Source: an uncultured Eubacteriales bacterium (GTDB lineage: Bacteria > Bacillota > Clostridia > Oscillospirales > CAG-272). From it: a stretch of DNA of 56,398 nt. Position numbers and translations under genes: made by a program. A model generated the notes under the pieces. The model was not told where the DNA came from. It made no database searches and saw only the letters and a list, made by a program, of their open reading frames with translations. Positions 49,479 to 56,398 of this stretch are shown one piece after another (position 1 is the first letter of the stretch; the number at the start of each line of letters is the position of its first letter). Location: the NCBI GenBank assembly GCA_900546635.1, contig URDS01000006.1, forward strand, positions 1 to 56,398, written 5' to 3'.

Positions 49479-50873
49479 TCAATAGCAGATCTTTCCGGGG
49501 TTCAGAATCGTCTCCGGATCAAAGGCCGCTTTGATTCCCTGCATCAGTTGAATCTGTCCGTCGCCGTACTGTGCCTGCATATACTGCTTTTTCGCATAGC
49601 CGATTCCGTGCTCGCCGGAAACCAGACCGCCGAGTTGCTCGGCCTTTTTATACATTTTATCGAAACAGCTTGAAAGCGTCTTTTCCCACGATTTGTCATC
49701 CAGCGCGTCGCGGCAGATATAGACATGCAGATTGCCGTCGCCCGCATGACCGAAGCTCGGAATGCGCACCCCCTCTTCCTCTGCAAGAAGATGCGTATAT
49801 TTGATAAATTCGTCTACCGAACTGCGCGGTACAACAACATCGCACTCATCCATTTCGGTTGTGGAAGCTTTGATTGCCTCCAAAAACGCGCCGCGCGCGT
49901 TCCAAACGGATTTTTTGCGCTCCTCCGTGTCTACGATATAGGCGTCCAGCGCGCCGAGAGACAGGCAAAGATCAGCGACCGTGCGCATATCATGCTCAAC
50001 CTGCTCGTCGGTGTTGCCGTCAAAGGTCAGGAGAATATAGGCGTCGTTTTTGCTGTCGGGGAACTTTTTGCCGAGATAATCCTCGGAAAAGAGAATGGTA
50101 TCGCGCGACATATATTCAATGGCCGTCGGAATGACCTTGGAGCGGATAATCTGCGGAACCGCCTCAAGCGCGCTCTTCATATCCGCAAAAGGCACAAGCA
50201 GACTGATCGACGTCTTCGGCAGCGGAAGCAGCCGGAGCACCGCCTCGGTAATAATCGCAAGCGTTCCCTCCGAGCCGACCACCAGATCCTTTAAGCTGTA
50301 CCCCGAACTGTTTTTCACGACCTTGCCGCCAAGCTGTATGATTTCGCCGTTTGGCAGCACAACCGTGAGCGCGCGCACATAATCGCGCGTCACGCCGTAT
50401 TTCACCGCGCGCATACCGCCCGCGTTGGTCGAAATATTTCCGCCGATCGTCGCGGATTTTTCACCCGGATCGGGCGGATAGAAGAAATCGCGCGCCTCGA
50501 CATACGCCGAAAGCTCCATGAGCAGTACGCCCGGCTGCACGGTCACGGTCAAATTGTCCTCGTCCAAATCGAGAATTTTATTCATCTGCGTGGTTTCGAG
50601 CAGAATGCCGCCGCACACAGGCACAGCGGAACCGACAAGCCCCGTTCCGCTTCCGCGCACGGTAACCGGAATTTTGCGCGCATACGCATGTTTCATGACC
50701 GCGGACACTTCCTCAGTCGAACGGACGCGCACCAGCGCCTCCGGCATACAGTGTACGCCGCCGAGTTCGTCATGGCTGTAATCGGGACTGATCTCGCCGC
50801 CGACAAGCACATGCTCCGCGCCGACGATTTTTTTCAGCGCCTCCGCATCGGAGGCCGTAAACTTGTTATACAT
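49479..50873 (-). CDS. FAD-binding 2-hydroxyacid dehydrogenase (LctD/GlcD-like)
   Basis: 464 residues. It has a vanillyl-alcohol oxidase-type FAD domain ('PVTVRGSGTGLVGSAVPVCGGILL', 'YPPDPGEKSATIGGNISTNAGG') and a C-terminal substrate cap with 'SFGHAGDGNLHV' and 'GLVSGEHGIGYAKK'. It is the third gene of an etfB-etfA-dehydrogenase operon, the order of lctBCD in Acetobacterium woodii, where the complex oxidises lactate with NAD by spending reduced ferredoxin (electron confurcation). Substrate by context is lactate; glycolate or another 2-hydroxyacid is possible. The ATG overlaps the etfA stop by eight bases. Confidence 0.93.
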   Translation of the reverse strand: MYNKFTASDAEALKKIVGAEHVLVGGEISPDYSHDELGGVHCMPEALVRVRSTEEVSAVMKHAYARKIPVTVRGSGTGLVGSAVPVCGGILLETTQMNKILDLDEDNLTVTVQPGVLLMELSAYVEARDFFYPPDPGEKSATIGGNISTNAGGMRAVKYGVTRDYVRALTVVLPNGEIIQLGGKVVKNSSGYSLKDLVVGSEGTLAIITEAVLRLLPLPKTSISLLVPFADMKSALEAVPQIIRSKVIPTAIEYMSRDTILFSEDYLGKKFPDSKNDAYILLTFDGNTDEQVEHDMRTVADLCLSLGALDAYIVDTEERKKSVWNARGAFLEAIKASTTEMDECDVVVPRSSVDEFIKYTHLLAEEEGVRIPSFGHAGDGNLHVYICRDALDDKSWEKTLSSCFDKMYKKAEQLGGLVSGEHGIGYAKKQYMQAQYGDGQIQLMQGIKAAFDPETILNPGKICY

Positions 50874-52065
50874 TGTTCTGCGCCTCCTTTACCCTTGCGA
50901 GCAGCATCGGGAGAATCTCACCGACATCCCCGACAATGCCGTAATGCGCCACGTCAAAAATCGGAGCGTCCTTGTCCGAGTTTACAGCGACAATGCAGTC
51001 CGAGGACTTCATGCCCGCCGTAAACTGAACCGCGCCCGAAATGCCGAGACAGAGAATAAATTTCGGTTTTACGGTTCGCCCCGAAAGGCCGATCTGATGC
51101 TTCGCATCCATGCGGTTGGCCTCGACAAGCGGCCGCGTACAGGCCAGAACACCGCCGAGCGCCTCGGCAAGCGCGCCGGCCGTTTCAATCAGCGCGTCGC
51201 TGCTCGCGCCGCGTCCCACGGCGACGATAATGTCCGCCTCGGAGATGTCCACATCTTTCGGTTTCTCGGTTTTTTCAAGAACCTCGACCCGGCTTTTCGT
51301 CAACGCAGGCGTAACCGGCATGAGCACAATTTCGCCCTGCTCCTCCGCCATCGGCGCAGGCTCGTCAAACACCTTGTAGCGCACCGTGCAGAACTGCGGA
51401 CGGTGATCGGGTGAAATGATCTGCGCCATGATGTTGCCGCCGAACGCCGGACGAATCTGCACGAGATCGGTATTCGGCTTCATTTCAAGCACCGTGCAGT
51501 CGGCCGTAAGCCCAGCACGGCAGCGCGCCGCAACACGGGGCGCAAGCTGACGGCCGAGATTGGTCGCGCCGATCAGAATGCTGGACGGCTTGACCTTGTC
51601 GATAAAATCACAGAACGCGGCCGTATACGGCTCAATCCGGAAATCAGCAAACGCCGGATCGTCATACACATAAATCCGATCCACACCGTAGTGCAGAAGC
51701 CGCTTGGCGCAAGCCTCCGCGCCGCTGCCGATCAGCAGCGCATAAACCGGATGGCCGGTAACCGCGGCAAGCTCTTTGGCCTTGCCGATCAATTCATAGC
51801 TGACCCGATGGATTTCTTTTCCCGCATGGTCTATGTAGACGCAAACGCCGTTCCATGCCGATTTATCAATGCCGACCTTTTGCTCCTCGACAAATTCAAT
51901 AACGCCCGCCGGGCCTTTTTTCACGCACATCTTGCACATCTTGCAGGCGGCGCTGATCTCAAGACCCCGGTCGCCGTAGCTGATTGCGCCAAACGGGCAA
52001 ATCCGGATCAATTCCTTTGCAATATCAGCGTCAACACGCGCCTGATTGACCTTAAGCTGTCCCAT
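50866..52065 (-). CDS. etfA: Electron transfer flavoprotein, alpha subunit with 4Fe-4S domain
   Basis: 399 residues. The N-terminal extension (about 1-65) carries one cluster-binding set, C23, C41, C44 and C47 ('ICPFGAI', 'ACKMCKMC'). The EtfA body follows, and the C-terminal FAD domain contains 'VAVGRGASSDALIETAGALAEALGG' and 'HQIGLSGRTVKPKFILCLGISGAVQFTAG'. The ferredoxin-type extension is typical of bifurcating or confurcating Etf, and it would bring electrons from ferredoxin. GGAGG lies upstream of ATG 52065. Confidence 0.95.
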   Translation of the reverse strand: MGQLKVNQARVDADIAKELIRICPFGAISYGDRGLEISAACKMCKMCVKKGPAGVIEFVEEQKVGIDKSAWNGVCVYIDHAGKEIHRVSYELIGKAKELAAVTGHPVYALLIGSGAEACAKRLLHYGVDRIYVYDDPAFADFRIEPYTAAFCDFIDKVKPSSILIGATNLGRQLAPRVAARCRAGLTADCTVLEMKPNTDLVQIRPAFGGNIMAQIISPDHRPQFCTVRYKVFDEPAPMAEEQGEIVLMPVTPALTKSRVEVLEKTEKPKDVDISEADIIVAVGRGASSDALIETAGALAEALGGVLACTRPLVEANRMDAKHQIGLSGRTVKPKFILCLGISGAVQFTAGMKSSDCIVAVNSDKDAPIFDVAHYGIVGDVGEILPMLLARVKEAQNNV

Positions 52066-52076
52066 CTCGCGCCTCC

Positions 52077-52865
52077 TTACACCAGTCTCCGCGCCGCAAG
52101 CAGCGCAAAGATACCCGCCGCCTGCTCGGATGCGGTTCCGGTAATACTATGCTTTTCGGTATTCTTTTCGGGCGGGAAAATCCGCTCGACCTGTGTCGCC
52201 GAGCCGCTCTGGCCGTAATGAGACGCGTCCTGATCGGCAAATTCCGCAAAGGTCACCATGCGAACCTGCTCGTCCGTCACGGTCTTTTTCACCTTATAGG
52301 AAGGCAGGCGCGGGGAGTTGACATCGCTGTCCACGCAAAGCAGGCAGGGCATCTCCATGCGCTCGCGGATCACCTTATTATCCAGGCTGACCGTGATATA
52401 AACGCAGCCGTCCCGAACATCGTCTATCGAAAGGACATTCGCCGCGTGCGGAATTTTCAGATATTCCGCAAGTTCCGCGCCGACCTGCGCCGTATCGCCG
52501 TCGGTGGTCTGCTTGCCGCACAGAATCAAGTCAAACTTACCGATTTTCTGCACCCCCTGCGAAAGCGTATACGCGGTCGCCAGTACATCCGCGCCCGCGA
52601 ACTTGCGGTCGGTCAGGACCGTTCCGCGCGCCGCGCCCATGCAGACCGACTCCACAATTACCGCCTTCGCCTGCGGCGGTCCCATCGTAATCGTTTCCAC
52701 TTCTCCGCCGTATTTTTCTTTCAGAGCAACCGCCATCTCAATCCCGTACAAATCATACGGATTCATTTTGCTGGCGACGCCGTCGCGTTTAAGAACACCC
52801 GTAACCGGATCCACTTCTACGTTGCTCGATCCGGGCACCTGCTTAATGCATACGAGTATGTTCAT
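52077..52865 (-). CDS. etfB: Electron transfer flavoprotein, beta subunit
   Basis: 262 residues from ATG 52865, six bases after GGAGGTG; an upstream extension of the frame lies in the promoter leader. 'CIKQVPGSSNVEVDPVTGVLKR' and 'ILCGKQTTDGDTAQVGAELAEYL' are typical EtfB blocks, the latter near the bifurcating FAD site. It is first in the operon, ahead of etfA (11 bp). Promoter at 52945-52973. Confidence 0.96.
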   Translation of the reverse strand: MNILVCIKQVPGSSNVEVDPVTGVLKRDGVASKMNPYDLYGIEMAVALKEKYGGEVETITMGPPQAKAVIVESVCMGAARGTVLTDRKFAGADVLATAYTLSQGVQKIGKFDLILCGKQTTDGDTAQVGAELAEYLKIPHAANVLSIDDVRDGCVYITVSLDNKVIRERMEMPCLLCVDSDVNSPRLPSYKVKKTVTDEQVRMVTFAEFADQDASHYGQSGSATQVERIFPPEKNTEKHSITGTASEQAAGIFALLAARRLV

Positions 52866-52944
52866 GTAACGCACCTCCTTGTTAAAAATCGAACGCTCCG
52901 TCAAAATGCTTAAACGAAAGCGCATACAAAAAACTTACCTATTT

Positions 52945-52973
52945 AGTATACCAGATATTTTTGCCATTTGCAA
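52945..52973 (-). promoter_or_regulatory. SigA promoter of the lactate/Etf operon
   Basis: On the minus strand TTGCAA (52973-52968), 17 bp, TATACT (52950-52945). Confidence 0.82.
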
Positions 52974-53004
52974 GCTATTTTCCCATATTCATTGGTTAAA
53001 TTGT

Positions 53005-53021
53005 ACAGTTTTTAAAACTGT
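53005..53021. promoter_or_regulatory. Perfect palindrome between divergent promoters
   Basis: ACAGTTTTTAAAACTGT is a perfect 8-1-8 palindrome about 30 bp upstream of the etfB -35 and 50 bp upstream of the Crp/Fnr -35. It is a candidate operator for the Crp/Fnr regulator encoded next to it. Confidence 0.5.
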
Positions 53022-53069
53022 TTTCGTTAAAAATACTACAATGATTTGAAAAAGATTTACGCTTTGCTA

Positions 53070-53098
53070 TTGACAAAAAATAGACAAAGCTGTATACT
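53070..53098 (+). promoter_or_regulatory. SigA promoter of the Crp/Fnr-ABC cluster
   Basis: TTGACA (53070-53075), 17 bp, TATACT (53093-53098). Confidence 0.87.
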
Positions 53099-53101
53099 TG
53101 A

Positions 53102-53121
53102 ACTGTCTCAAATGATACAGT
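53102..53121 (+). promoter_or_regulatory. ACTGT/ACAGT inverted repeat at the Crp/Fnr transcription start
   Basis: ACTGT (53102-53106) and ACAGT (53117-53121) flank ten bases, immediately downstream of the -10. It uses the same half-site letters as the palindrome at 53005-53021, in the opposite arrangement. A bound protein here would block the gene's own promoter. Confidence 0.4.
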
Positions 53122-53137
53122 ATTGGAGTGTGAGACT

Positions 53138-53824
53138 ATGGAGCTTGCACAAGAGGAAAAAATCGCATTTTCCAAAGCCTTAGAAAAAGTTTTCGGAGAA
53201 GCGGCCGCGTCGGGCGGTTTTGCCGAAAAAACGCTTACGGGCGGACGATTGTCCGCTATCGAATTTTCCGCCGGGCAAACCGTTTCTAAAGACCAAGGCG
53301 CCGCGCCCGCGCTCGGCTTTATCGTGCGCGGCGGGGCCGAAGTTGTCCGATGCCGTGCAGGCGGCGAAGTGTTTTTGCGCAGAATCAACGCGGGCGACGC
53401 ATTCGGCGCGGCGCGCCTCTTTTCAGACGATACAGACTGCGTAACCTGTATACGCGCATACTGCGAACCTACCCGCGTGCTCTTCATGCCGCAGGCGCTG
53501 GCCGAGGATATGATGCTGACCTATCCGCACGCCGCACTGGGATACATCCGGTTTTTATCCGAAAAGATCCGGTTTCTCAATCGCAAAATGGCCGCTTTTA
53601 CCGCCGACGGCGCAGCCGCAAAGCTCGCCGCGTACATCCGGCGCGAAGCGGATGAAAACGGCATATTTGTACCCGATATGCCTTACCGCAGACTGGCCGA
53701 CGCGCTCGGACTCGGACACGCCTCGCTCTACCGCGCGCTTGACACGCTGGAAAAATCCGGCGCGATCAAAAAAGAACAAAAAATAATTTATATATCGGAC
53801 TGCGACATTCTGTCACAGTTCTAA
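53138..53824 (+). CDS. Crp/Fnr-family regulator
   Basis: 228 residues from ATG 53138; a TTG at 53123 is in frame but precedes the ribosome site (GGAG). The cyclic-nucleotide-binding-like domain spans about 25-140 and the C-terminal helix-turn-helix about 160-225 ('YRRLADALGLGHASLYRALDTLEKSG'). There is no N-terminal Fnr-type Cys set, but C101, C104 and C109 lie together in a sensor-domain strand (CVTCIRAYC), with C72 nearby. The ligand is unknown. It is co-oriented with the ABC importer 12 bp downstream and divergent from the lactate operon. Confidence 0.9.
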   Translation: MELAQEEKIAFSKALEKVFGEAAASGGFAEKTLTGGRLSAIEFSAGQTVSKDQGAAPALGFIVRGGAEVVRCRAGGEVFLRRINAGDAFGAARLFSDDTDCVTCIRAYCEPTRVLFMPQALAEDMMLTYPHAALGYIRFLSEKIRFLNRKMAAFTADGAAAKLAAYIRREADENGIFVPDMPYRRLADALGLGHASLYRALDTLEKSGAIKKEQKIIYISDCDILSQF

Positions 53825-53836
53825 AGGAGAATTTTT

Positions 53837-54934
53837 ATGAAAAAGCTTGTATCCGTATTTTGTATTTTCGCCCTGCTCTTCTCGCTCGCCGCATGCGGCG
53901 AGTCGAAAGAACCAAAGATGAGCGACGAAACCGACGCATCCGCGCAGAGTTCCGAGAACTCGTCTGCTCCCACGCAAACCGAGAACACCGCCGACACCGA
54001 AACGCCGCAAAGCAGCATAACAACCGAGGCACCGGCGCCGACCCAGCCGACCGAAATGAAAGTCGCCGCCCTGAAAGGGCCTACAGGCATGGGGCTTGCC
54101 AAGCTGATGCAGGACAGCGCGGACGGAAAGACCCAAAACATCTACACCTTTGAATTGATGAGCGATCCGACCACCGTAAGCGCCGCCGTCATCAAGGGCG
54201 AGGTGGACGTGGCCTGCGTCCCCGTCAATCTTGCGAGCGTACTCTATTCCAAGACCAAGGGCGACTATATCTGTCTTGCGCTCAACACGCTCGGCGTACT
54301 GCACATTCTTGAAAACGGCGATACGGTGCAGAGTATCGAAGACTTGGCCGGCAAAACGCTCTATGCAACCGGTCAGGGCTCCACGCCCGAATATATTCTC
54401 AATTACATCCTTGAGAAAAACGGAATCGCCGATAAAGTAACCGTCGAATACAAAACCGAGCACAGTGAGCTTGCCGCGCTTTTGGCCTCCGGTTCGGTAA
54501 CGCTCGGTATGCTTCCCGAACCGAACGTCAGCAGCGCGATGGTACAGAACAGCGCTTTGCGTCCGGCGCTGGATCTCACGGCGGAATGGGACAAAATCTG
54601 CGACACCAGCGCGGTACAGGGCTGCGTAATCATTAAGAAAAATTTTGCTGAAAATAACCCGGACGCCGTCGCGGCCTTTATGGAAGATTATGCAGCGAGC
54701 GTCGTCTTCTGCAACGAATCCACAGACGAAGCGGCCGCACTGTGCGAAACCTACGGCATCGTCCCCAAAGCGGCAATCGCAAAAAAGGCGTATCCGAACT
54801 GCAACATCGTATTTATTACCGGAGAAGAAATGAAAGCATCGCTTTCCGCTTTCCTCCAAGTACTCTTTGAAGCCAATCCGGCCTCGGTCGGCGGCACTCT
54901 GCCCGATGATGACTTCTATTACGCCGCGCAATAA
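53837..54934 (+). CDS. ABC transporter substrate-binding lipoprotein (SsuA/NMT1-like)
   Basis: 365 residues. The signal ends in LAAC (Cys20), followed by a Ser/Thr/Glu linker (about 24-72) and a two-lobed binding domain with 'KVAALKGPTGMGLAKLM', 'GEVDVACVPVNLASVLYSKTK' and 'LYATGQGSTPEYILNYIL'. Such proteins bind sulfonates, nitrate, thiamine precursors and similar small molecules; nothing here decides which. AAGGAG lies before ATG 53837. Confidence 0.92.
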   Translation: MKKLVSVFCIFALLFSLAACGESKEPKMSDETDASAQSSENSSAPTQTENTADTETPQSSITTEAPAPTQPTEMKVAALKGPTGMGLAKLMQDSADGKTQNIYTFELMSDPTTVSAAVIKGEVDVACVPVNLASVLYSKTKGDYICLALNTLGVLHILENGDTVQSIEDLAGKTLYATGQGSTPEYILNYILEKNGIADKVTVEYKTEHSELAALLASGSVTLGMLPEPNVSSAMVQNSALRPALDLTAEWDKICDTSAVQGCVIIKKNFAENNPDAVAAFMEDYAASVVFCNESTDEAAALCETYGIVPKAAIAKKAYPNCNIVFITGEEMKASLSAFLQVLFEANPASVGGTLPDDDFYYAAQ

Positions 54935-55688
54935 AATCAAGCGTCTGCTCGGTCATATCGGCGTACTGCTTTTCTGGCTTGCCGTATGGCAGACGGCCGC
55001 GCTGCTTGTCGGGCGCGAGGTCGTACTGCCGCAGCCGTCAGCGGTACTCCATAGGCTGGCCGCGCTTGCGCAGACCGCCGCGTTTTACCGCGCGCTCACA
55101 GGCTCGCTGGTTCGGATTACGCTCGGCTATATTGCGGGGCTCGCCGCAGGCATTCTGACCGGAACACTGATGTACTTTTTCAAGCCCGCGCGCGCGCTGC
55201 TCGCCCCGGTTTTAACCGTCGTGCGCAGTACGCCTGTCGTTTCTTTTATTCTGCTTGCGCTGGTACTGCTTCAAAACGCGCTGATCCCGATTTTCATTAC
55301 GTTTCTGATGGTATGGCCGATTTTGTCCGAGACCGCGTTTTCGGCGTTTTCTTCGGTGGACGGCGCGCTGCTCGAAATGACCGACATGTACGGTATTTCC
55401 GGCGTTTCCCGCCTCCGCGCGCTCTATATTCCGTCCGCGCTGCCGCACCTGCAGAGCAGCGCGCTGACCGCGCTCGGCCTCTCCTGGAAATCGGGCGTCG
55501 CCGCCGAAGTGCTTTGCTCTCCGCGCGACTCCATCGGCCGGTTCCTGCGTGAATCGCAGATTTACCTTGAAACCGCCGATCTGCTCGCCTATACGGTACT
55601 CGTCGTTGTTCTGAGCCTTTTGCTCGAAAAGCTGATGAAAAAACTTTTACGCCGCGCGGGAGGGAAAAAGCATGGACATTCTGTTTGA
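54909..55688 (+). CDS. ABC transporter permease (SsuC-like)
   Basis: About 259 residues with five to six transmembrane helices. The ATPase-contact loop is 'EMTDMYGISGVSRLRALYIP', and 'GLSWKSGVAAEVLCSPRDSIG' is typical of the SsuC/TauC group. The start overlaps the end of the binding-protein gene by 26 bases; ATG 54906 is also possible. Translation is probably coupled. Confidence 0.9.
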   Translation: MTSITPRNKIKRLLGHIGVLLFWLAVWQTAALLVGREVVLPQPSAVLHRLAALAQTAAFYRALTGSLVRITLGYIAGLAAGILTGTLMYFFKPARALLAPVLTVVRSTPVVSFILLALVLLQNALIPIFITFLMVWPILSETAFSAFSSVDGALLEMTDMYGISGVSRLRALYIPSALPHLQSSALTALGLSWKSGVAAEVLCSPRDSIGRFLRESQIYLETADLLAYTVLVVVLSLLLEKLMKKLLRRAGGKKHGHSV

Positions 55689-56226
55689 AAATGTATCCAA
55701 GGCATACGGAAAGCCAGTGCTGGAAAACCGCACACTCCGCTTTCCCGACGGAAAAATCACCGCGCTGCTCGGAGAAAGCGGCCTCGGCAAAACAACGGTG
55801 CTCCGGCTGATCGCGGGACTTGAGTCCCCCGACGCGGGCGCTGTCCAAACAAATGGGAAAATCGCCTATCTGTTTCAGGAACCGCGGCTTCTGCCCGCGC
55901 TCAGCGTTTGGAAAAACGTGCGGCTTGCAGCGCCGAGTGACAAGGCCGCCAAAGAAGTGCTGGAACTCTGCCGCGCCGAACATTTTGCCGACAAATATCC
56001 GGACACGCTCTCCGGCGGTGAAAAACAGCGTGCGGCGCTTGCGCGCCTGATTGCGTTCGGCGGCGACATCCTGCTGCTCGACGAACCCTTTTCCGCGCTC
56101 GACAGCGAAACCAAGGAAACCCTGATTCAAAATCTGTCGCCGCATTTTCGAGGCAAAACCGTCGTATTGGTCACGCATAGCGAAGCGGAAGCGAAGCGGC
56201 TCGCGGACGAAACGATTCGCCTTTGA
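55672..56226 (+). CDS. ABC transporter ATP-binding protein (short SsuB-like)
   Basis: 184 residues, shorter than most SsuB proteins (about 240-260): the usual C-terminal extension is missing, but the core is complete. It has Walker A GESGLGKTT (about 34-42), Q-loop 'LFQEPRLLPALSVWKNV', signature LSGGEKQR, Walker B 'ILLLDEPFSALD' and an H-loop, THSEAEA. Overlaps the permease by 17 bases. It powers import by the preceding two proteins. Confidence 0.93.
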   Translation: MDILFENVSKAYGKPVLENRTLRFPDGKITALLGESGLGKTTVLRLIAGLESPDAGAVQTNGKIAYLFQEPRLLPALSVWKNVRLAAPSDKAAKEVLELCRAEHFADKYPDTLSGGEKQRAALARLIAFGGDILLLDEPFSALDSETKETLIQNLSPHFRGKTVVLVTHSEAEAKRLADETIRL

Positions 56227-56294
56227 CACATTCCGGCAACCATACGCCGGGCATATTTCCCCCTGAAAACACATCCGACTTTTTTCTCGAAACC

Positions 56295-56321
56295 GGCGTC
56301 TGTCTTTTACAGACGCCGAGT
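56295..56321 (+). terminator. Hairpin after the ABC operon
   Basis: GGCGTCTGT (56295-56303) pairs with ACAGACGCC (56309-56317), followed by GAGTTTGTC, without a T-tract. The hairpin plus GTTTGTCGATAAAG lead-in is also found beside array C, so it may belong to the repeat element rather than be a terminator. Confidence 0.5.
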
Positions 56322-56355
56322 TTGTCGATAAAGATAAGAATTACAAATAGAATAC

Positions 56356-56398
56356 GTTTACAAGGCGGACATGCGCCGCCTTGTAAACACCTTACAGG
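56356..56398 (+). repeat. Repeat copy D, cut by the window edge
   Basis: The perfect module 1 hairpin GTTTACAAGGCGG (56356-56368) with CCGCCTTGTAAAC (56376-56388), followed by ACCTTACAGG, the beginning of module 2. It lies after the ABC operon in the sense orientation. The rest is outside the window. Confidence 0.85.

Noticed and set aside
49261..49485. A 74-codon plus-strand ORF after noc
   Set aside because: It crosses the bidirectional terminator and the end of the FAD dehydrogenase gene; the GTG start has no ribosome site.

Overview
The window looks like chromosome from an uncultured, endospore-forming member of the Clostridia (possibly an Oscillospirales-like gut lineage; the order is inference). 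The reasons are SpoIIR with a SigF-like promoter, a T-box leader on valS, Noc beside rsmG and mnmG, Mini-ribonuclease III, a CD1247-type zinc protein beside efp, tandem AI-2E-family permeases, a DUF421/DUF4363 pair, and an Etf-coupled lactate dehydrogenase locus. Consensus SigA promoters (TTGACA-like, 17 bp, TATAAT-like) stand before many operons. No phage, insertion sequence, tRNA or CRISPR array was recognised.

Layout. 1-480: the 5' end of a 16S rRNA gene leaving the window leftward, with tandem consensus promoters. 0.5-7.2 kb (+): DUF421/DUF4363, radical SAM DUF512, a lipoprotein, der, obg and spoIIR. 7.5-10.9 kb (-): serC-serA and an M50 protease with a small membrane partner. 11-16.6 kb: an SPL-like radical SAM protein (+), then on the minus strand a PopT/DUF368 lipid-carrier transporter, a CNNM/CorC protein with a possible small ORF before it, and a cytosolic VWA protein. 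16.9-18.4 kb (+): three small Xre regulators and an AbrB-like zinc protein. 18.5-20.7 kb (-): CD1247-like, efp, ispE. 21-23.4 kb (+): two AI-2E-family permeases. 23.7-30.3 kb (-): valS, a hydrolase, pfkA, pncC, glyA. 30.6-33.1 kb (+): MinD-like, an MGS-like protein lacking its catalytic residues, and a DUF362 ferredoxin protein. 33.3-38.3 kb (-): malQ and a maltose-type ABC importer without its ATPase. 38.7-41.2 kb (-): mrnC, uppP, U32 protein. 41.4-45.3 kb (+): YhhN-like, galK, WalJ-like and rlmH. 45.5-49.2 kb (+): mnmG, rsmG, noc. 49.5-52.9 kb (-): etfB, etfA and an FAD dehydrogenase. 53.1-56.2 kb (+): a Crp/Fnr regulator and an SsuABC-type importer.

Metabolic picture: glycolysis (pfkA), starch or maltodextrin and galactose use, serine and glycine synthesis, the MEP pathway, and probably lactate oxidation by electron confurcation. 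Cell-envelope carrier-lipid recycling is represented by both a PopT-like protein and UppP.

The most unusual feature is an oriented, GC-rich, multi-hairpin intergenic repeat found at eight loci here (A 13.1 kb, B 23.4 kb, C 43.6 kb, D 56.4 kb, and remnants at 16.8, 18.4, 36.9 and 38.6 kb). It has a 117-118 bp unit that can be tandemly amplified, and its stems show compensatory base changes between loci, so the folded form appears to be under selection. One copy lies between the sugar-binding-protein gene and its permease genes, as REP elements do in E. coli malE-malF. Other leads are the MGS protein with a remodelled active site, a TGTAAA/TTTACA palindrome shared by serC and the abrB-like gene, and a palindrome between the divergent lactate and Crp/Fnr promoters.
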